64,000 bases of DNA from Auriscalpium vulgare. Lineage: Eukaryota > Basidiomycota > Agaricomycetes > Russulales > Auriscalpiaceae. The notes beneath the pieces were generated by a model, which saw nothing but the letters and a program-made list of their open reading frames with translations, made no database searches and was not told the origin of the DNA. Positions 55,076-64,000 of this stretch are shown piece by piece. The position numbers and the translations under genes were made by a program. Numbering within the stretch: position 1 is the stretch's first letter; each line of letters begins with the position of its first letter. The DNA is taken from contig JAHBBC010000002.1 in assembly GCA_019915015.1 (NCBI GenBank), positions 2,790,001 to 2,854,000 on the forward strand. The letters run 5' to 3'.

Positions 55076-56936
55076 ATGGCTGCCGAAGACACGCCCGACG
55101 AGAGGTCGGGACAATACCCCTTCATTGTTTAAACTTGCTAACAACCGCCATGTCAGATTGCGGGATCTAGAGTGCGGGCGCGCTAGGATTTCGGTGCCAG
55201 CAAGCACCGTCGCAGCCACACAGTGTGCGTTCTGCGACTCGCGAGCTGTGCTGCAGGACCACCGCCAAATATTTGATGCTGCAATGAAGCGTGCCGAGCA
55301 GGAGAGTGGGCTCACAGTCGACGACAAGGCCACAGACGTTGCCCAGCTTCCGCTGCGCCAGACACATAATGCCCACATCCCCGTCGCCTCGCTCCCTCCC
55401 GAAATCCTTTCCACGATATTCACCTGCCTTTACAGCATTGATCCTCCCAAAAAACTCTGTGCGACAGACTCAGACTGCCAGTCCACCGCCACTTTCGGAT
55501 GGCTCGCGGTCACATATGTTTGCCGACGCTGGCGCCAGGTGGCTCTCAGCCACGCACGCCTCTGGGTGCACATCAACTTTGCGTTCGGGTACGACTGGGC
55601 GGCCACGTTTAGCGCTCGTGCACGGACCGTCCCGCTGTTGATCAAGTCGCCCGCCACTCCCCTCAGTCCTTGGCAGGTCAAATTCGTCGTCGACAATCTG
55701 CCGCGCACGCAAAGTCTGTGCATCCCCAAGAGCGAACACGTCTTCACTCAGCTCACCGCACCCGCCCCGCTCCTGCAGACACTCGATTTGCACGTTCCAG
55801 ACCACACAAACCCGTTCCCGGACAACTTCCTCGGTGGGTGTGCGCCGATGCTGCAGCATCTTCGCCTCTTTTCCAGCCTCACCGCACGCCAGCCGTGGTC
55901 ATTACCACTCCTCACGAATCTCGTCTTTTTGGCACTGCAATTTGTTCCTGAGGATGCCACTGAGTCGCCGTTCGACGACATTTTGGAGGTGCTGGCGCGC
56001 ATGCACGCCCTGGAGCATCTTGAATTTGAATTCGTGCTTACCCCGGAGGAACTGCAGCAAATCACTCTGCCCACTACCGCCCCCTATCGTACTGTTTCCC
56101 TGCCGAAGTTGCGTTATATGGACCTTCACTCGAGCTTCCAAGAAGGACGGGTGCTTCTGACCCACCTTAGGCTCTCTCCACACACCTCCGTGGACTGCTT
56201 CCTGTATACAGAACATGATGTACTGGCCGAAGAACTTGCGGCGTTCTACCCTGTCGCGCTCTCATCCCTCTATCCCTACCCAAGTTCGGTGTCCGTCGGC
56301 AATGCCATCGCAAAACTGGAGTTCATGTTGACAGAGGAGGACGACTTGAAGATCAGCACCTGGCGAGACGACGGCACGCCAATCCTGTCGATTCTGGTTT
56401 CTGAAGGGGACGACTCGTGGCCTCCTGACAGCCTTGTTGCAGTCGTACTGGAGGATCCCTCATCAGCGCGTCTGAAAGAGCTCGCGGTCATGTTCGATTC
56501 CATCTCGCAGGACGTATGGATGAAATTCCTGCGACGTGTTCCCGCGCTGCAGCGCCTCACGGTGTACGGCTGCGACTTCCACCCAGTCTGTTCCGCGCTC
56601 CGCCAGCGAGCTTCTCCTGGCCTCGCCGAGTCCAACCACAGCAATGAACCTCTCCCTGCCCGCGTCGTCCCTGCGCTCGCTGTGCTCGTTCTTGAAGAAG
56701 CGGACCTTGAAGAATCCATCGAGGTCGAACGACGCAAGGGTACGAAGTTGATCTCACCGGCTTCCGTGCTGCAGCGGTGTCTGGCTGCACGCGCTCAGGC
56801 CAAATGTCGGATCGAGGAACTGGTATTGGTGAATTGCTGCGTGCCGGACAGCGCGTGGGTGGCGAGCATGCTGCCGGCGTTCTTGGGGACGCAGGTGACG
56901 TGGGATGGCGCCGGGTGGGACTCCGAAGAAGACTAG
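55076..56936 (+). CDS. F-box protein, subfamily II
   Basis: Two exons, 55076-55104 and 55157-56936, about 602 aa, joined by a 52-nt intron (GTCGGG...TGTCAG). Start MAAEDTPDER agrees with the gene at 7064, about 48 kb away, and the two proteins match along their whole length. N-terminal Cys segment TQCAFCDSRAVLQDH; F-box near residues 85-165 (LPPEILSTIFTCLYSIDPPKK, FGWLAVTYVCRRWRQVAL); leucine-rich region with LTAPAPLLQTLDL and FLGGCAPMLQHLRL. It ends VTWDGAGWDSEED. The frame is clean, so this is likely the functional member of the pair. Predicted SCF adaptor; target unknown. Confidence 0.85.
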
Positions 56937-57229
56937 GGTAGAGCCACATCGCGTCCTCCCACCCGCGATCCCACCGATAATCCCTCCATTCTCTTCCATC
57001 GACTATTATCAGTAACACGAGACCCTGTCTGCGATCATGGCCTGCTTGGTAGTCTCTCATTCTTGCGATCGTCGCTCTGGAAGTCCCTTTGGCGTTTGTT
57101 ATGGGCCCTTGGCCGATGTTCGGCCAACGCCTTTTTCTTGAATTTATCCCGCTCAAGTTGCACCCCTCCCAATCAAGCTCCATGGCACTTCCTGTTTTGA
57201 AGCCCCTTCACAGCCCTGCATTCATGGCC

Positions 57230-57760
57230 AGTCACCTCGTACACGCGCGCGTCCTGCATCACATCCCCGACACCAACGACGAGCTATGCAGGCCTGCCTC
57301 GCTCGTCGATACCCTCGATCTTACATATGTCCATTCCCTCCACTTCGGCTCGCACACTCCCGACACCAGACGGCCTGCTTGGCGGCCCCGGCGCTGCCAG
57401 CGTACCTCAGCACCCTGCGCGTGAGCACAGCCTCCCATTGCCATGGACATCTGAGTCTCACTGAGATACGTGCTTGACGTGGTGGACCGGATGCCCGCAG
57501 TGTGTTCGTGCCCTGGCCCGCCGGCCCGGCAGTCGCGCTGGCGAAGTTTGTCCGCACAAGTGTCGCTGAGGCATTGCGCGCATCGCAGCTGCGAACAGAT
57601 GCCGGATGGGCTCCGGGATCTGGCTGCTCTGCCGTGCCGCGGCCGCATGCACCGACTGCACCACCGCCCCCCGTCTTACGCATGCACAGAGGACCGCCGC
57701 CACACGAGAAGCCTCCCAAATCGACGTGGATGCGTGGCGGCGTGGCGGGTATGGGAACTG
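57230..57760 (+). pseudogene. strongly decayed F-box gene relic
   Basis: Family landmarks survive in scattered frames and in the right order: DELCRPASLVDTLDL (cf. ALCTPAPLLxTLDL), DGLLGGPGAAS, SLPLPWTS, then DVVDRMPAV and VDAWRRGG. No F-box is left and stops are frequent. The spacing is compressed relative to intact genes, so parts have been deleted. Confidence 0.55.
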
Positions 57761-58382
57761 GATGTGCTCGCGCTCGCGCTAACCTTCAAGGCACGCGCCA
57801 TAGACTCCTCCTTCTACTCGCGGCGCTCACATCGGCACACTTTAAAGGGTGTCTATGGTGCGGTGGTCCTGCGCAGAGCTCTACGCAACCCACCACCTTC
57901 CTCCCTGTGCTCTCTTGCTCGTGCTGTCTGCACGCTTTCGGGGGCGCAGCGTATGGGAGTCGAAGGGAAGGTGTGCGTGTTCCAGGATACGCTGGCGCTG
58001 TGTCTCGCGGACCGGAGTATTTACACTGGGTACGTGCTCGAGGTGGAGATGGACAATACCCGTTTTATAGGCTGAGAGAGGTGACGATGGGTGGAGGTGA
58101 CTTGCGGGTAGATGCCGTGGCATGAGCGCGTACTGTGTATTTGTTTTCTTGCTTCCTTGCAAATTCCAAGTCCAAAGCTGAAATACATAATATTGCCATT
58201 GAGAACTTTCCTTGCAATGGTTTGTTGGGTTCGTATAAGATAAGATAAGATCGTCGTCGGAGGCACTGGTGCCACGCGGCTACTAAGTATGTGACTTGTC
58301 TCCTCGAGTCCTCTCCTGCGAATTTCTCCGCATCTTTATCCTCTCGAGCAAAGCCCCCTCGATCATTTCGCGTGACCTAGTC

Positions 58383-58916
58383 ATGAAGTGGGAATGCCGA
58401 GCCCAGCAGCGAAGCCGGATGGCGACGCCGATTCAGAAAGGTTCGGTTACACATCACTCAAGCGCAAGCTTTGCTCACCGACTACACAGCACGCAGGATG
58501 AACAACAGGACGCCATTTGCTCAGAACATACGCGCTTCGAGTGTCCCCAGCTCCCAGTAGTGTCCGGATATCTCCCGAGCACCATCTACACTGCCCTCAA
58601 AGACGTGGCGGCTGCAGAGCGGGCCCTCCGCGCTGCACGAGCCGTTGACCGTGCACAAATCCAGAGACACCAAGTTACGGATTCCACGCAGGAGATAGAT
58701 TGCGCTCGTGTGTGCAAGGCGTGTGATGAAGCCCTCGAGACTGCCTTGCTCGCACTGCGCGAGCAGTACAACTCCCTCGTACCCGTGGCGCGCATCCCTC
58801 CTGAGATCCGTTCGGCCATCTTTACCTGTCTGAAAGACATCGACAAGAGATGGATGCTTCGTTATGGCTCAGCATCGTTCGGTCTGACGAAGAGTTGTAG
58901 ACTTACGGCTAGCTAG
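58383..58916 (+). pseudogene. N-terminal remnant of an F-box gene
   Basis: The open frame encodes ALKDVAAAERALRAARAV, a helical stretch, CKACDEALETALLALREQYN, and then half an F-box, VARIPPEIRSAIFTCLKDID. It breaks at FGLTKSC, exactly where TVTHVCxxWR should follow. No receptor region comes after it. A GTTCGG...CTACACAG intron may lie near 58440-58488. A GATAAGATAAGAT motif lies upstream at ~58236-58251. Truncated copy, possibly from subfamily II or a fifth type. Confidence 0.55.
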
Positions 58917-60010
58917 CATTGCTGGCACCTCATGAGCGCGGTCCTGGCCCTGACCCTGGATTGCCTCGTTCGAGCGCATACAGAACGGAGGAAGGAAATT
59001 GGGGGATAGCTCCGATTCATGGACGAGCGTCGTCCCATCAACGCTGTCTGCGCCTCTGGAGAATCTGAATACCACCGTCAAATATATAGTCAGGTCGTCG
59101 GCCACGTCACGTCACAAAATCAGAAATGTACGCACCTTTCTCCGACCATATCGCGCGCCGGTCGACAGTAACAGGCTTATTGCGGGTTATATATTCGGGA
59201 GCTGTCAACGTGGGAGATGTTGGGGGGGATAGACGACTGCGTGCGTTGACTAGCGGGATCGACAATCAGCATAAGAACACGGATAATTGACAGTTTGGAC
59301 GCACCGCAAGGCAGAAGACTATAGCGTGACAACCACCTCTTCTCCTCGGCGTAAGTGTGCCTGTGGTCGTATCCGCACATCCCTTGAGCAGCTGTGTCGA
59401 GGGGCGGGCGATGCTGCGGGCGGCATGCATCTTGAGCTCGGCCGTTGGGTAGGCCATGCAAGACACAGGCAGAGAAAAGGTCGTGTGAAGGGAGGAGTTC
59501 GTTGGGAACTACTGGGAGGAAGAACTTGGAAAGAGATTCACAGAGAAACCGTGAACGGTGAAAGTACTGTCTAGGCTATAACAGAACGACTATATTCTGT
59601 GCCAAGGTCAGCCACAGAGACTATGCCTAGGCCTAGGATGGATAGGATAGGATAGGATAGGATAGAGGTTGCAAGTGAGCTGATCAAAGTCGTCCGCTCC
59701 AGAGCGATACCGTAGTAAGCGCCCGCGTGGGCGGGCCCGACTTGTCTGACTCAGAATATCTTGAATTTGGCACTACATACCGAGCTGGTTGACTCTGACG
59801 ACCGCTTGAATTTGGCTCGAACCTCTTCAACCGACTGGCCTGTGGTTTCTTCGTTGTCCTTGGACGTGGGGGAAGTGGCCATACTAGAGTTTCGTATCCA
59901 CGGACCACTGGCAGGCTCAGCTCAAGCTCAGATCCTCTTCCATGAGTACTAAAGTTATACTCATTGTTCTTCGACTGGCTCATCATATTCATATTTTTTC
60001 TTCGCAGAAC
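58917..60010. other. intergenic, likely 5' UTR intron of next gene
   Basis: No gene recognised. Just before 60011 there is a TTTTTTCTTCGCAG acceptor three bases from the ATG, so a 5' UTR intron is likely. Confidence 0.4.
59636..59665. repeat. GGATA microsatellite
   Basis: Five to six tandem GGATA units, slightly imperfect at the left end. Confidence 0.85.
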
Positions 60011-61510
60011 ATGTCTGACGCAGAATCAGTACTTGATGCGGCCCTGCGTCACCTAAGCCTGACCATCCCCGTCGCCCGCCTGCCACCCGAAATCCTTGCT
60101 GCCATCTTCTTGATCCTGCCTTCCATCGACCCACCTAGGCGCGATGCGATGATATCTGGGGGAAAGAACACCCTAGGATGGCCGACGATCACGCACGTCT
60201 GCCAGCGCTGGCGCAGCGTTGCGCTCCAGGATCCCACCCTCTGGGCCGACATCGTCGTGCCATTCCCATACGGCGATCGCTGGGCCACCGCCTTCTTCGC
60301 GCGCGCGCAATCTGTTCCCCTTACGATCCGCAAACCCCGCTCGTGGTCGCCTTCGCCCCCGAGAGCATCCGAGCTCGCGCTGGTCAGCGAACACCTCGCC
60401 CACACACGCATCCTGTGCCTCGACATCACCCTGGCCATGCTCCCCGCACTCCGCCGCCCCGCCCCGCTCCTCCGACACCTCGACCTCACCGCCTCTCCGC
60501 CCTTCCCCAGCGACCGCTCATTGTGCGCGCTTCCGGACGACCTGCTCGGTGGAGCTGCCGGCGCGCCGTCCCTGCAGCACCTGGCCGTGCGCGGCGCGCA
60601 CCCGTGGACATCCCCTCTCCTCACCCACCTGGTCACGCTCACCGTGGCGAAAGAGAATTTGGCCGTACATGGCGTCAAGCTCGCGGACGCCCTCGCGGTG
60701 CTGGAGCGAATACCGGCATTGGAGCGCATCGTGCTGGGGCTCGACGACAAGAACACCGTGGCGGTCGCCTCGCCCACTGTTATCGCGCTTCCAAAGCTGC
60801 GCCACCTCGACCTGCGCGCGCACTATTTGGGCGCACGGCTACTTTTCGAGCGCCTTGCTATCCCACCCGACGCGACCATCCGCTGCTGCCTCTTCGTCAG
60901 CTCGTTGGCGCCCGTAGGCGAGCATACCGCTTTCTTCAAATGCATTGCCGAGCGCGCCGGCCGCATCGCGCGCATCGGCATCCAGTCGTTCATGTGGGAT
61001 GGCGGGGAACCGGTCACCGCCAACCTGACCGCGTGGGGCACCGCGCGCGCGCAGGGCACGCCCTCGCTGGTGCTGCAGTTCATGCAGGACCCGTACCTGG
61101 GGAGCGAATTCGGCATGATGCCGTCCGCGCTGTCCGCGCTCGCGTCGGAGCACCTCGAGGCGCTGTCGGTGTGGATCTGGAAGGACGAGGACCTCGCGTG
61201 GCCGCATGCGCTCGGACGCGCCTCGGCGCTGCGGCGCGTCACTGTCGAGGGCGAGGCGGTGAACGCGTTGCTCAGCGTGCTCGCACAGACGCCGGGACTC
61301 CTGCCCGCGCTCGCCTGCCTGGTTGTCACCGGAGAAAAGTTCGTGGCGGGTTTGCGGACAGACCTGATGGCGCGGGCCCTCGCGGAGCGCGCGCGCGACG
61401 GGCACGCGCTGGAAGTGCTGGATTTGTTGGGGTGCGATGTGGACGAGGAAAGTGCGCGAGATCTGCGGTGGGCGGTGCCGGGGATGGTCTTGCGGTGGCG
61501 AAGCCAGTGA
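60011..61510 (+). CDS. F-box protein, subfamily IV
   Basis: Single coding exon, 499 aa. The ATG at 60011 is preferred over an in-frame one at 59942 because an acceptor (CTTCGCAG) sits right before it and the sister pseudogene at 51286-52847 has the same CAGAACATG. F-box near residues 18-95: ARLPPEILAAIFLILPSIDPPR, GWPTITHVCQRWRSVAL, DPTLWADIVV. Leucine-rich receptor region with RRPAPLLRHLDL, LLGGAAGAPSLQHLAV and LASEHLEALSV; ends VPGMVLRWRSQ without an acidic tail. Predicted SCF receptor. The decayed SQS1 fragment begins nine bases after its stop. Confidence 0.84.
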   Translation: MSDAESVLDAALRHLSLTIPVARLPPEILAAIFLILPSIDPPRRDAMISGGKNTLGWPTITHVCQRWRSVALQDPTLWADIVVPFPYGDRWATAFFARAQSVPLTIRKPRSWSPSPPRASELALVSEHLAHTRILCLDITLAMLPALRRPAPLLRHLDLTASPPFPSDRSLCALPDDLLGGAAGAPSLQHLAVRGAHPWTSPLLTHLVTLTVAKENLAVHGVKLADALAVLERIPALERIVLGLDDKNTVAVASPTVIALPKLRHLDLRAHYLGARLLFERLAIPPDATIRCCLFVSSLAPVGEHTAFFKCIAERAGRIARIGIQSFMWDGGEPVTANLTAWGTARAQGTPSLVLQFMQDPYLGSEFGMMPSALSALASEHLEALSVWIWKDEDLAWPHALGRASALRRVTVEGEAVNALLSVLAQTPGLLPALACLVVTGEKFVAGLRTDLMARALAERARDGHALEVLDLLGCDVDEESARDLRWAVPGMVLRWRSQ

Positions 61511-61518
61511 GCGTAGAG

Positions 61519-61920
61519 AGTACGTCGTGGAATCGCTGTTTTTCGAACATTATGCTCACGCTTCATCTATGAAGGGCATCGCAAGGACCCCCGTAAAGCG
61601 GCGTTTGCGGCCGCGGCCCTTGACGCATCGTTCATCGTGCCGAATCGCGCCGTCAGCGTTGGCTCGCTCGAGGCGCAGATCTGGCGCTTCCACGAGGACA
61701 TCGGCGGGCCCACCATGATGCCGCTGCCGCCAGGACGTGCGCACGAGCATGCACCGCTTGCGCTAGCGACTACTCTGAAGAGCCAGAGCTAGGGCAAAGT
61801 GAACGGACAGTGCCCTGTGCGATCAAGACGACGCAGAGCTGGGTCGGCATCAAGGAGCGGACGGTGCGGGAATCTTGCTGCGAGCTGGGGACGTGAACGC
61901 GTTTGGAACGCGTGGACGTG
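61519..61920 (+). pseudogene. SQS1 partial pseudogene (R3H region)
   Basis: A degraded copy of 3684-4215 of the SQS1 gene. It starts at the fourth-intron donor (AGTACGT) and keeps the whole intron. It continues CTCACGCTTCATCTATGAAG, then skips about 130 bp of exon 5 and resumes at GCGGCCGCGGCCCTTGACGC. R3H-region codons follow (GGCTCGCTCGAGGCGCAGAT, GGCGGGCCCACCATGATGCC). An in-frame TAG stands where the parent has AAG (AGAGCTAGGG). Homology fades near GTGGACGTGGACGTGG. Retention of an intron means DNA-level duplication, not retroposition. Confidence 0.9.
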
Positions 61921-62316
61921 GACGTGGACGTGGAAATGCAACTTGTGTGAGATTTGTGTCCAGCCAGTATGTCTTCTTGTCGAATTCGATTGGAGGATTT
62001 TCTGTCTGGCAAAGACGTAGTGTGCCATTCACAGGGCATTTCAGTGTAATAGCCATGGACTGGTTTTGAGTGGATGAACCCTGCAGTGAAGTGACACTGG
62101 TCGGCCACGATAAGATAAGATCCCGAGCGCCCTGCTTATTCACACGCCGCTTCCCAGCGATTTACCTCCTTTCACCTCTCACTCATATCTCAGTATCATC
62201 CAACTCTTCAAGTCGAGCGAGAGGTGGCTTGCTTTGCACACCAATTCCACAAGTCTTGCTGACAGCCCGCTTACCGTCAATCCGCGTCACAACACTGCTT
62301 CTACTCTCTCCTCAGC
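61921..62316. other. promoter region of the last F-box gene
   Basis: No gene. GATAAGATAAGATCC stands at ~62109-62123, about 195 bp before the start codon. The rest is C/T-rich leader. Confidence 0.4.
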
Positions 62317-63879
62317 ATGCACGCCGAATCACTCAACGCAGAGCAACACAACGCTCTCCTTCCGATCGCGCGCATCCCGCCAGACATCCTCATCCATATC
62401 TTCTCCATCTTGGCCGCCGGCCTGAAAGACGTGTTTATCAACGAATCATATAAGCTTGAAGGCCTCGACTGGCTCGCCGTCACGCACGTCTGTCGGTTCT
62501 GGCGGCACGTCGCCATCCAAGACGCCCGGCTCTGGGCCGACAACCTCATTGTCCCCTTCCTCTTTGGCCAGCGCTGGGTGTCCACATTTCTCTCACGCGC
62601 CGAGCAAGCACCTCTCACAATCTACCAAGGTAACTTGGGAAAATCCGACTACCCAAATCCCTTCGACCTGGAATTCGTCATTGCGAATCTCGCACGCATC
62701 CGCGTCCTGCGCCTCCGCTTCAAAGACGCTGACCTCCACGCGCTGTGCACCCCCGCCCCGCTCCTCGAGTACTTCCACACGACTCTCAACGCGTCCTTCA
62801 AACGTCGTTCAGTGTCTCCATCCCTCCCTCACGGCCTGTTTGGTGGCACAGCCGGTGCCCCGGTGCTACGACACGTATGTGTGACGATCAACAGCACAAT
62901 GCCAATGTTGTGGACATCGCCGCTGTTTGCAGGCCTGGCTTCTTTGGAAGTCTGGATCTACATATCCAGCGGGCCCGCCGCAGAGATTGCGGCCATCGTC
63001 GACGCGTTGGACCGAATGCCCTCCTTGGAGCGGTTCATGCTCCGTATTCTTGAACTTCGCGAAGAGTGGGTCGAGGTGCCGCCTTCCAGACGCGTCGTCG
63101 CACTGGCGGGCCTCCGCGACCTCCATCTGGATGCCAACACTGTGATTGCCGCCTTGCTGCTTTCGCACATCACATTCCCGGCCGACGCCAGCGTCAACTG
63201 TGTTCTGTATGCCTATGACGTCGACGACCCGGTCCCAGAGACTGCAGCGGTCTTCGCCGCCGCAGCCACGTGTATTTTCCACAGTGCAGCCGCCTCGCGC
63301 GTGCATCTCAATCTGGCCGACTTCGGCAGGCGTATCATGATCAAGTTGAAGGCCTGGCGCTCCACGGACGCGTACACGAGTCCACCCGCTTTCTCCCTCG
63401 AGCTCTGCCCACACCGCGACCATCACAGTGGGGGCAACGCCTCTGCCAGGCTGCGGATCGTGATGGCGGCGCTCGCGTCGGAGAACCTCGAGGAGCTGGC
63501 GCTCTGTGGCGACGGGCCGGTCGCAACATGGGTGCATCATGATGCACTGGATCGGGCGCGGCGGCTGCGGCGGCTCACGGTCGAGGGCCGCGCCGCCTTT
63601 GCGCTCTTCGCCGCGCCGCGCGGCGACATCCTCCCAGCGCTATCCGTGCTGTCAATTGCCGGAGTGGACCTCAGGACTGGCAGGGGCGCGGGCGTCACGA
63701 TGGAGGACAGGTTGGTGCGGTATCTGGAAGCGCGGGCGGACGCGGGGGCGGAGGGCCCGGCGGAGATGGATGTAGTGGCCTGCGAGGTGGATGATGAGTT
63801 TGTGCGACGGGCGCGGGCGGCGGTGCCGGGATTGGTGGTGAGGTGGCGAAAGGACGATGGAGAGGGCGCGGAGCTGTGA
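62317..63879 (+). CDS. F-box protein, subfamily III
   Basis: Single exon, 520 aa, with an intact frame. Start MHAESLNAEQHNALLPIARI; F-box near residues 18-90 (IPPDILIHIFSILA, DWLAVTHVCRFWRHVAI, ARLWADN). Receptor region: CTPAPLLEYF, LFGGTAGAPVLRHV, LASENLEELALCG. The C-terminus AEMDVVACEVDDEFVRRA and GLVVRWRKDDGEGAEL is the segment that the paralogue at 49249 lost by frameshift. The 3' flanks of the two genes are also alike. Likely the functional copy of the pair; predicted SCF adaptor with unknown target. Confidence 0.85.
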   Translation: MHAESLNAEQHNALLPIARIPPDILIHIFSILAAGLKDVFINESYKLEGLDWLAVTHVCRFWRHVAIQDARLWADNLIVPFLFGQRWVSTFLSRAEQAPLTIYQGNLGKSDYPNPFDLEFVIANLARIRVLRLRFKDADLHALCTPAPLLEYFHTTLNASFKRRSVSPSLPHGLFGGTAGAPVLRHVCVTINSTMPMLWTSPLFAGLASLEVWIYISSGPAAEIAAIVDALDRMPSLERFMLRILELREEWVEVPPSRRVVALAGLRDLHLDANTVIAALLLSHITFPADASVNCVLYAYDVDDPVPETAAVFAAAATCIFHSAAASRVHLNLADFGRRIMIKLKAWRSTDAYTSPPAFSLELCPHRDHHSGGNASARLRIVMAALASENLEELALCGDGPVATWVHHDALDRARRLRRLTVEGRAAFALFAAPRGDILPALSVLSIAGVDLRTGRGAGVTMEDRLVRYLEARADAGAEGPAEMDVVACEVDDEFVRRARAAVPGLVVRWRKDDGEGAEL

Positions 63880-64000
63880 TCGTGGCGGACGGCTGGCAAA
63901 AACTTTTCAGAGGGAAATCAAATGCGTGTACGCGGCTTTTGTGACGAATAAATCCTGCACGGCCGTGTGCGATGTGCCCAGCGTACGGCTGTGGCCTGTG

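Noticed and set aside
57502..58125. 207-codon plus-strand frame as a real gene
   Set aside because: No motif; overlaps decayed F-box landmarks and has by-chance composition.
59942..60010. Upstream ATG as start of the subfamily IV gene
   Set aside because: An acceptor directly precedes the ATG at 60011 and the sister copy shares only that start.
1..64000. CRISPR arrays, rRNA or tRNA genes
   Set aside because: No regularly spaced repeats, no rRNA-like blocks and no convincing T-loop/acceptor pairing were found by eye; a tRNA scan would settle the last point.

Overview
The window looks like chromosomal DNA of a basidiomycete fungus, probably an agaricomycete. The reasons are short introns (about 48-90 nt) with GTRNGT donors and CTNAC-like branch points, compact GC-rich genes, a large lineage-specific F-box family, a DUF6729-type protein and a basidiomycete-style hAT transposon. 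Species cannot be named from the sequence alone. All splice coordinates below were read by eye and checked for phase.

Layout. 1-280 is a G-rich minisatellite. 1537-4524 is a six-exon SQS1-like R3H/G-patch gene, followed by a 397-bp MITE (4742-5138) lying in the 5' leader of the first F-box gene. A left F-box cluster follows (5237, 7064, 9329). Then come metabolic genes: 3-ketoacyl-CoA thiolase (11598-13047, minus) and a FAD monooxygenase (14388-16361, nine exons including a 5-nt microexon). Next are a broken F-box copy (18336-19678, minus) and a glycine-rich RRM protein (20235-21015, minus). At 21201-26529 sits a complete hAT element with 20-bp terminal inverted repeats, an exact 8-bp target duplication and one multi-exon gene that fuses a Ulp1-type cysteine protease to the transposase. 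Homogentisate 1,2-dioxygenase (27738-29953), an AT-hook/DUF6729-like protein (30852-32805), a decayed short-chain dehydrogenase (33901-35214, minus), another F-box gene with a tandemly duplicated tail (36835-39800) and a Ser/Thr-rich membrane protein (40047-41437, minus) follow. From 41.4 to 49.2 kb the DNA is gene-poor, with a trehalose phosphorylase relic and a composition-shifted stretch. From 49.2 kb to the end lies a second F-box cluster with intact, frameshifted and relic members, plus a decayed partial copy of SQS1.

How it fits together. F-box genes or their remains occur at about thirteen places and fall into at least four subfamilies whose members are split between the two clusters. 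Together with the SQS1 fragment in the right cluster (which retains intron sequence), this points to repeated DNA-level segmental duplication and decay around SQS1. The intact copies would encode substrate receptors for SCF ubiquitin ligases. The conserved metabolic genes (fatty-acid beta-oxidation, tyrosine/aromatic catabolism, aromatic hydroxylation) are single copies between the duplicated blocks and show no sign of forming one pathway cluster.

The most unusual object is the Ulp1-hAT fusion transposon. It appears complete and, under one splice model, open throughout.
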